A DNA stretch of 8,894 bases from an uncultured Eubacteriales bacterium (GTDB lineage: Bacteria > Bacillota > Clostridia > Christensenellales > Aristaeellaceae). Position 1 is the stretch's first letter. Every line of letters begins with the position of its first letter. The notes below the pieces were generated by a model that saw only the letters and a list, made by a program, of their open reading frames with translations, was not told the DNA's origin and made no database searches. The position numbers were made by a program, and so were the translations under genes. Below are positions 6,410 to 8,894 of this stretch, piece by piece. The stretch lies in NCBI GenBank assembly GCA_900553905.1, contig USFL01000043.1:1-8894 (forward strand), written 5' to 3'.

Positions 6410-7387
6410 ATGGCTGACAAATTGATGGTCGTCATCCCCTGCTACAACGAGGAGGAGGTGCTGCCGGAGACCTCGCGCAGGCTCGTGGAAAAAATGACCG
6501 CGCTGACCCAAAAGGGCCTGATCTCGCCGGAGAGCCGCGTCCTTCTGGTCGATGACGGCAGCCGCGACCGCACCTGGGAGCTGATCAGCGCCCTGCACAA
6601 GGAAAACCCGCTGTTTGAGGGGGTCAAGCTCAGCCGCAACCGCGGGCACCAGAACGCGCTGCTGGCGGGGCTGATGACGGCGCGGGGCCGCTGCGACATG
6701 TCCATCTCGATGGATGCCGATCTTCAGGACGATATGGACGCCATGGACCGCTTCATCGAAAAGTACCAGGAAGGGTGCGACGTGGTCTACGGCGTGCGCA
6801 ACCGGCGCGATACCGATACCGCCTTCAAGCGCGGCACGGCGCTGATGTTCTATCGCCTGATGAAGGCGCTTGGCGTGGACATCACCTATAACCACGCGGA
6901 TTACCGCCTCATGAGCGCGCGGGCGCTGGAGGCGCTCTCGCAGTTTGGCGAAGTCAATCTGTTCCTGCGAGGCCTGGCGCCCCTGGTGGGCTTTCAGAGC
7001 GATGTGGTCACCTACGACCGCAGCGAGCGCTTCGCGGGGGAGAGCAAGTATCCCTTCAAAAAGATGCTGGCCTTTGCCATCGACGGCATCACCAGCTTCT
7101 CCGTCAAGCCCCTGCGCCTCATCACCACAGCCGGCGTGATCATCTTCCTCATTTCGCTGCTGATGCTCCTCTACACGCTGGTATCCTGGATTGCCGGGCA
7201 CGCGGTGCTGGGGTGGACCTCCACGCTGGCCTCCATCTGGCTCATCGGCGGCATACAGCTCCTCTCCCTGGGCGTGATCGGGGAATACACCGGCAAGATC
7301 TATAACGAATCCAAGGCGCGGCCCCGCTTCATCATTGACCGGTATCTCAACGACCGGGGCGAAGATCCCGTGGTGGACCGTCGCTGA
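6410..7387 (+). CDS. Family 2 glycosyltransferase, GtrB/DPM1-like, membrane-anchored
   Basis: A 325-aa enzyme predicted to transfer a sugar from a nucleotide sugar, probably to a polyprenyl phosphate at the inner face of the membrane. The GT-A domain has VVIPCYNEEE (7-16), LLVDDGSRDRT, RNRGHQNALLAG and the metal-binding D102-A-D104 in MDADLQDD. Two hydrophobic helices follow (about 237-262 and 270-292), as in bactoprenol glucosyl/mannosyltransferases (GtrB, CsbB, YkoT type), ending with GEYTGKIYNESKARPRFII, a conserved tail in that group. The start has AAGGAGG overlapping the stop codon of the caspase-like gene, with 10 nt spacing, so the two are very likely one transcript. The flippase and second transferase that usually complete a Gtr system are not next to it in this window, so the acceptor is unknown. 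Confidence 0.93.
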   Translation: MADKLMVVIPCYNEEEVLPETSRRLVEKMTALTQKGLISPESRVLLVDDGSRDRTWELISALHKENPLFEGVKLSRNRGHQNALLAGLMTARGRCDMSISMDADLQDDMDAMDRFIEKYQEGCDVVYGVRNRRDTDTAFKRGTALMFYRLMKALGVDITYNHADYRLMSARALEALSQFGEVNLFLRGLAPLVGFQSDVVTYDRSERFAGESKYPFKKMLAFAIDGITSFSVKPLRLITTAGVIIFLISLLMLLYTLVSWIAGHAVLGWTSTLASIWLIGGIQLLSLGVIGEYTGKIYNESKARPRFIIDRYLNDRGEDPVVDRR

Positions 7388-7409
7388 TCAGCAGACAATC
7401 CAACAAAAT

Positions 7410-7440
7410 ACGCCCCCGGACGCATCGGTCCGTGGGGCGT
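7410..7440. terminator. Bidirectional intrinsic terminator between convergent genes
   Basis: A 12-bp GC-rich stem (ACGCCCC then CGGAC, paired with GTCCG and GGGGCGT, one bulged T at 7433) with a 6-nt loop lies 22 nt after the glycosyltransferase stop and 15 nt beyond the stop of the HAD gene. On the minus strand it is followed by ATTTTGTTG, a fair U-tract. On the plus strand the tail is only moderately T-rich (TTCCATTCTTTC). It is best placed to stop transcription from both sides, and is stronger for the HAD gene. Confidence 0.82.
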
Positions 7441-7455
7441 TCCATTCTTTCAGGG

Positions 7456-8289
7456 TTACTTTTTCTTTGCCGGCGCGCTCTTGGGCGCGATATCGCCCAC
7501 GCCGCTGAGCACATAGCGGGGACGGTAGGGGAATTTGCGCATCTCATGCTCGGTGGTCACGCCGCTGAGCACCAGCACGGTATCGATGCCGCACTCCACG
7601 CCCGCGACGATATCGGTATCCATGCGGTCGCCGATAATGGCGCATTCCTCCGGCGATACGCCCAGCAGGCTCAGGCCATGGCGCATCATCAGCGGATTGG
7701 GCTTGCCCAGGTAATAGGCATTGCGTCCCGTGGCCAGCTCGATGGGGCTCATCAGCGCCTTGCAGGCCGGCACGATGCCGCCCTCCACAGGACCGGTCAG
7801 GTCCGGATTGGTACCGATCAGCTTGGCGCCGGCGCGTACCAGTTGCACCGCCCGCTCGATTTTTTCAAAGCTGTAGGCGTGGGTCTCGCCCATCACCACA
7901 TAGTCGGGATTGACCTCGTTCATGGTAAAGCCCGCTTCGTACAAAGCACCCACCAGACCGGGCTCGCCGATGACATAGGCGCTCCCGCCGGGACATTGCT
8001 GCTTGAGGAAGGCAGCCGTGCTTAACGCGCTGGTATAGAAGTGTTTTTCATCCACTTCCAGGCCCAAGCGCTCCAGCTTCTGCTGCAGTTCCTTTGGCGC
8101 GCGTTCGCTGGAATTGGTCAAAAACAGGAATTTCTTGTTCTCCCGCTTCAAAAAATCAACAAACTCCCGAACGCCGGGCAAAAGCAGATTGCCGTGATAG
8201 ATCACGCCGTCCATATCGCAGATGAAGCCCTTCTTATTGCGAAGCGCTTCCAGTGTATAAGCATGCGCCTCCAGGTTGGTAACAGTCAT
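7456..8289 (-). CDS. HAD-IIA family hydrolase (NagD-like phosphatase)
   Basis: Cytoplasmic HAD-superfamily phosphatase of 277 aa, which normally acts on small phosphorylated metabolites; members of this subfamily include NagD, AraL and phosphoglycolate/p-nitrophenyl phosphatases. All four HAD motifs are present: motif I CDMDGVIYHG (nucleophile D25, acid/base D27), motif II LTNSS (58-61), motif III Lys196 in LGKPNP, and motif IV GDRMDTD (220-226). The IIA-type cap lies between motifs II and III. The C-terminus ends in a lysine-rich tail (SAPAKKK). I chose the second of two nearby ATGs: GAGGTGA ends directly at the first ATG (8295) but is 6 nt from the second (8289). It has its own promoter and faces an XRE-cupin gene divergently. 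The precise substrate cannot be told from sequence, so no symbol is given. Confidence 0.94.
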   Translation of the reverse strand: MTVTNLEAHAYTLEALRNKKGFICDMDGVIYHGNLLLPGVREFVDFLKRENKKFLFLTNSSERAPKELQQKLERLGLEVDEKHFYTSALSTAAFLKQQCPGGSAYVIGEPGLVGALYEAGFTMNEVNPDYVVMGETHAYSFEKIERAVQLVRAGAKLIGTNPDLTGPVEGGIVPACKALMSPIELATGRNAYYLGKPNPLMMRHGLSLLGVSPEECAIIGDRMDTDIVAGVECGIDTVLVLSGVTTEHEMRKFPYRPRYVLSGVGDIAPKSAPAKKK

Positions 8290-8295
8290 GGACAT

Positions 8296-8302
8296 TCACC
8301 TC
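8296..8302 (-). promoter_or_regulatory. Ribosome binding site that decides the HAD gene start
   Basis: GAGGTGA on the minus strand is an excellent Shine-Dalgarno match. It touches the upstream ATG (8295-8293) with no spacing and lies 6 nt from the in-frame ATG at 8289-8287, so initiation at the latter is favoured. Confidence 0.7.
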
Positions 8303-8317
8303 ATTTCTTGGTTTACT

Positions 8318-8331
8318 GGGGAAAAGTCCCC
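8318..8331 (-). repeat. 5' leader hairpin of the HAD transcript
   Basis: GGGGA and TCCCC form a 5-bp stem with a 4-nt loop. The predicted transcription start (near 8332) is almost at the edge of this stem, so the mRNA would begin with a short GC hairpin, which could protect the 5' end from decay. It is too short and too far from the ribosome binding site to hide it. Role is inferred. Confidence 0.4.
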
Positions 8332-8338
8332 TGCACAT

Positions 8339-8366
8339 AGTATATCACGTTTCTGGAAAAGAGCAA
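8339..8366 (-). promoter_or_regulatory. Predicted promoter of the HAD hydrolase gene
   Basis: On the minus strand TTGCTC (8366-8361) and TATACT (8344-8339) are 16 bp apart. TGA before the -10 gives an extended -10, which can compensate for the poor -35 (3 of 6). The left arm of a 9-bp inverted repeat overlaps this -10. Confidence 0.6.
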
Positions 8367-8379
8367 CATGACGTGATAT
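8342..8379. repeat. 9-bp perfect inverted repeat around the HAD promoter
   Basis: ATATCACGT (8342-8350) and ACGTGATAT (8371-8379) are exact inverted copies separated by 20 bp. One arm overlaps the -10 of the HAD promoter and the other lies just upstream of its -35, so a bound repressor could block RNA polymerase. A near copy, ACGTGTTAT (8484-8492), overlaps the divergent XRE promoter. Two of the three copies coincide with extended -10 elements, so part of the similarity may be promoter sequence. The third, at 8374-8382, also resembles a weak rightward extended -10. Confidence 0.5.
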
Positions 8380-8380
8380 G

Positions 8381-8404
8381 GTTCAATATTATTCCAATAT
8401 GAAC
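8381..8404. repeat. AT-rich inverted repeat in the divergent promoter region
   Basis: GTTCAATATT (8381-8390) pairs with AATATGAAC (8396-8404) across a 5-nt centre (ATTCC), with one bulged A in the left arm. It begins one base after the 9-bp repeat ends. On the plus strand it is followed by ATTTTTATT, so it could look like a weak terminator, but no rightward gene precedes it. An operator is the better guess. Confidence 0.45.
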
Positions 8405-8465
8405 ATTTTTATTCCCGCTGGATGGACCCTTCCTTTGAGCGCAATGTAAAACCTGGATACAAACC

Positions 8466-8495
8466 TTGACACCTTTCCCGTTTACGTGTTATGCT
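8466..8495 (+). promoter_or_regulatory. Predicted promoter of the XRE-cupin regulator gene
   Basis: A perfect TTGACA (8466-8471) is followed after 18 bp by TATGCT (8490-8495, 4 of 6). TGT before the -10 provides an extended -10. Transcription would start near 8502, leaving a leader of about 56 nt. Confidence 0.65.
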
Positions 8496-8523
8496 TCGTT
8501 CGTATATTCCTATTTATATTGAG

Positions 8524-8542
8524 GCGGCGTATTCTGCGCCGC
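8524..8542 (+). repeat. GC hairpin just upstream of the XRE-cupin ribosome binding site
   Basis: GCGGCG and CGCCGC form a perfect 6-bp stem with a 7-nt loop in the leader, ending 2 nt before the GGAGGGG ribosome binding site at 8545-8551. It leaves that site free, and may affect ribosome access or mRNA stability. Confidence 0.4.
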
Positions 8543-8557
8543 GTGGAGGGGTCTGTC

Positions 8558-8894
8558 ATGACGGAAAACCGGGAACAATTGCGCTTGATCGCGCTTCGCA
8601 TCCGTGATCTGCGCGACATCTCCGGCCTGAGCGCCCAGGAGGTCGCCAGCCGGGCCGGGATCGATGAGGACGAATACCTGGCCTATGAAACGGGAGAGCG
8701 CGATTTTTCTTTTTCCCACCTGTTCAATATCGCCGAGGTGCTGGGCGTGGATATCAGCGATCTTCTGACCGGCGAAAGCCCCAAGCTTCACGGCTATGTG
8801 CTCACCCGCCGGGGACAGGGGCTCAAGTTCAACCGCCGCCAGCAGTATGAATACCATCACCTGGCCTACAACTTCCGCGACAAGCTGGCCGAGC
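8558..8894 (+). CDS. XRE-family HTH transcriptional regulator with probable cupin domain, partial
   Basis: The first 112 codons are visible and the gene runs off the window. Residues of about 11-66 form an XRE-type helix-turn-helix (LRIRDLRDISGLSAQEVASRAG, then the YETGER segment typical of the fourth helix, then IAEVLGVDISDLL), a DNA-binding domain. After GESPKLHGYVLTRRGQG the sequence continues with YEYHHLAYNFRDKLAE, which resembles the start of the C-terminal sensor part of XRE-cupin regulators known in Clostridia. The cupin itself lies beyond the window, so this part is inferred. In that group the gene often stands next to an AMP-binding acyl-CoA synthetase; whether that holds here cannot be seen. 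The ATG follows GGAGGGG with 6 nt spacing. It is divergent from the HAD hydrolase gene, and inverted repeats in the shared region are candidate binding sites for this protein. Confidence 0.88.
   Translation, partial: MTENREQLRLIALRIRDLRDISGLSAQEVASRAGIDEDEYLAYETGERDFSFSHLFNIAEVLGVDISDLLTGESPKLHGYVLTRRGQGLKFNRRQQYEYHHLAYNFRDKLAE

Noticed and set aside
5602..7201. Minus-strand frames of about 275 codons opposite the caspase-like and glycosyltransferase genes
   Set aside because: Composition is that of a shadow (His, Arg, Ala rich), with no ribosome binding site; the sense frames contain complete catalytic motifs.
7432..8025. Plus-strand 197-codon open frame opposite the HAD hydrolase
   Set aside because: It begins inside the terminator hairpin and is antisense to a gene with all four HAD motifs.
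8510..8860. Minus-strand 116-codon open frame at the right edge
   Set aside because: It is antisense to the XRE-cupin gene, which has a clear HTH, a ribosome binding site and a promoter.
1..8894. CRISPR array, tRNA, rRNA, insertion sequence, toxin-antitoxin pair or phage defence island
   Set aside because: No repeat-spacer pattern, tRNA-like cloverleaf, transposase or integrase motif, or att-like flanking repeats were seen. The caspase-like protein is secreted and lacks defence-type partner domains, so a defence role is not supported.

Overview
The window looks like a GC-rich chromosomal segment of a Firmicutes bacterium, most likely a gut-type member of the class Clostridia. The evidence is strong AGGAGG-type ribosome binding sites, sigma-A-like promoters with extended -10 (TGn) elements, a polA-coaE gene pair, and DUF5655 and XRE-cupin proteins that resemble clostridial ones. 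Nothing points to a phage, plasmid or transposon: no transposase, integrase, tRNA, rRNA or CRISPR array is visible. Taxonomy is inference, made without any search.

Left block (1-3447, minus strand): a replication/cofactor operon reading right to left, with polA (DNA polymerase I, 901 aa), coaE (dephospho-CoA kinase, 202 aa) and the first 24 codons of an unidentified gene. Its promoter lies at about 3501-3530. The 231-bp divergent region 3448-3678 also holds a perfect DnaA-box-like 9-mer and a promoter firing the other way.

Central block (3679-7387, plus strand): a DUF5655 protein abutting a secreted protein with a DxNxDG calcium-type loop, then a secreted caspase-like (C14) protease with its own EF-hand-like loop and a FlgD-Ig-like C-terminus, followed 16 bp later by a membrane-anchored family 2 glycosyltransferase. 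The last two look like one operon. Nothing in the block identifies a substrate. The theme is the cell envelope or extracellular space, with two neighbouring calcium-loop proteins. This is the least ordinary part of the window.

Right block (7388-8894): a hairpin that can terminate transcription from both sides separates the glycosyltransferase from a convergent HAD-IIA (NagD-like) phosphatase on the minus strand. The 268-bp region upstream of the phosphatase is a divergent promoter region with several inverted repeats. From it an XRE-cupin regulator gene reads out of the window. The repeats make this regulator, or another factor, a candidate controller of both divergent genes.

No gene-free stretch exceeds 300 bp. 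Long open frames opposite polA and the other GC-rich genes were treated as shadows.
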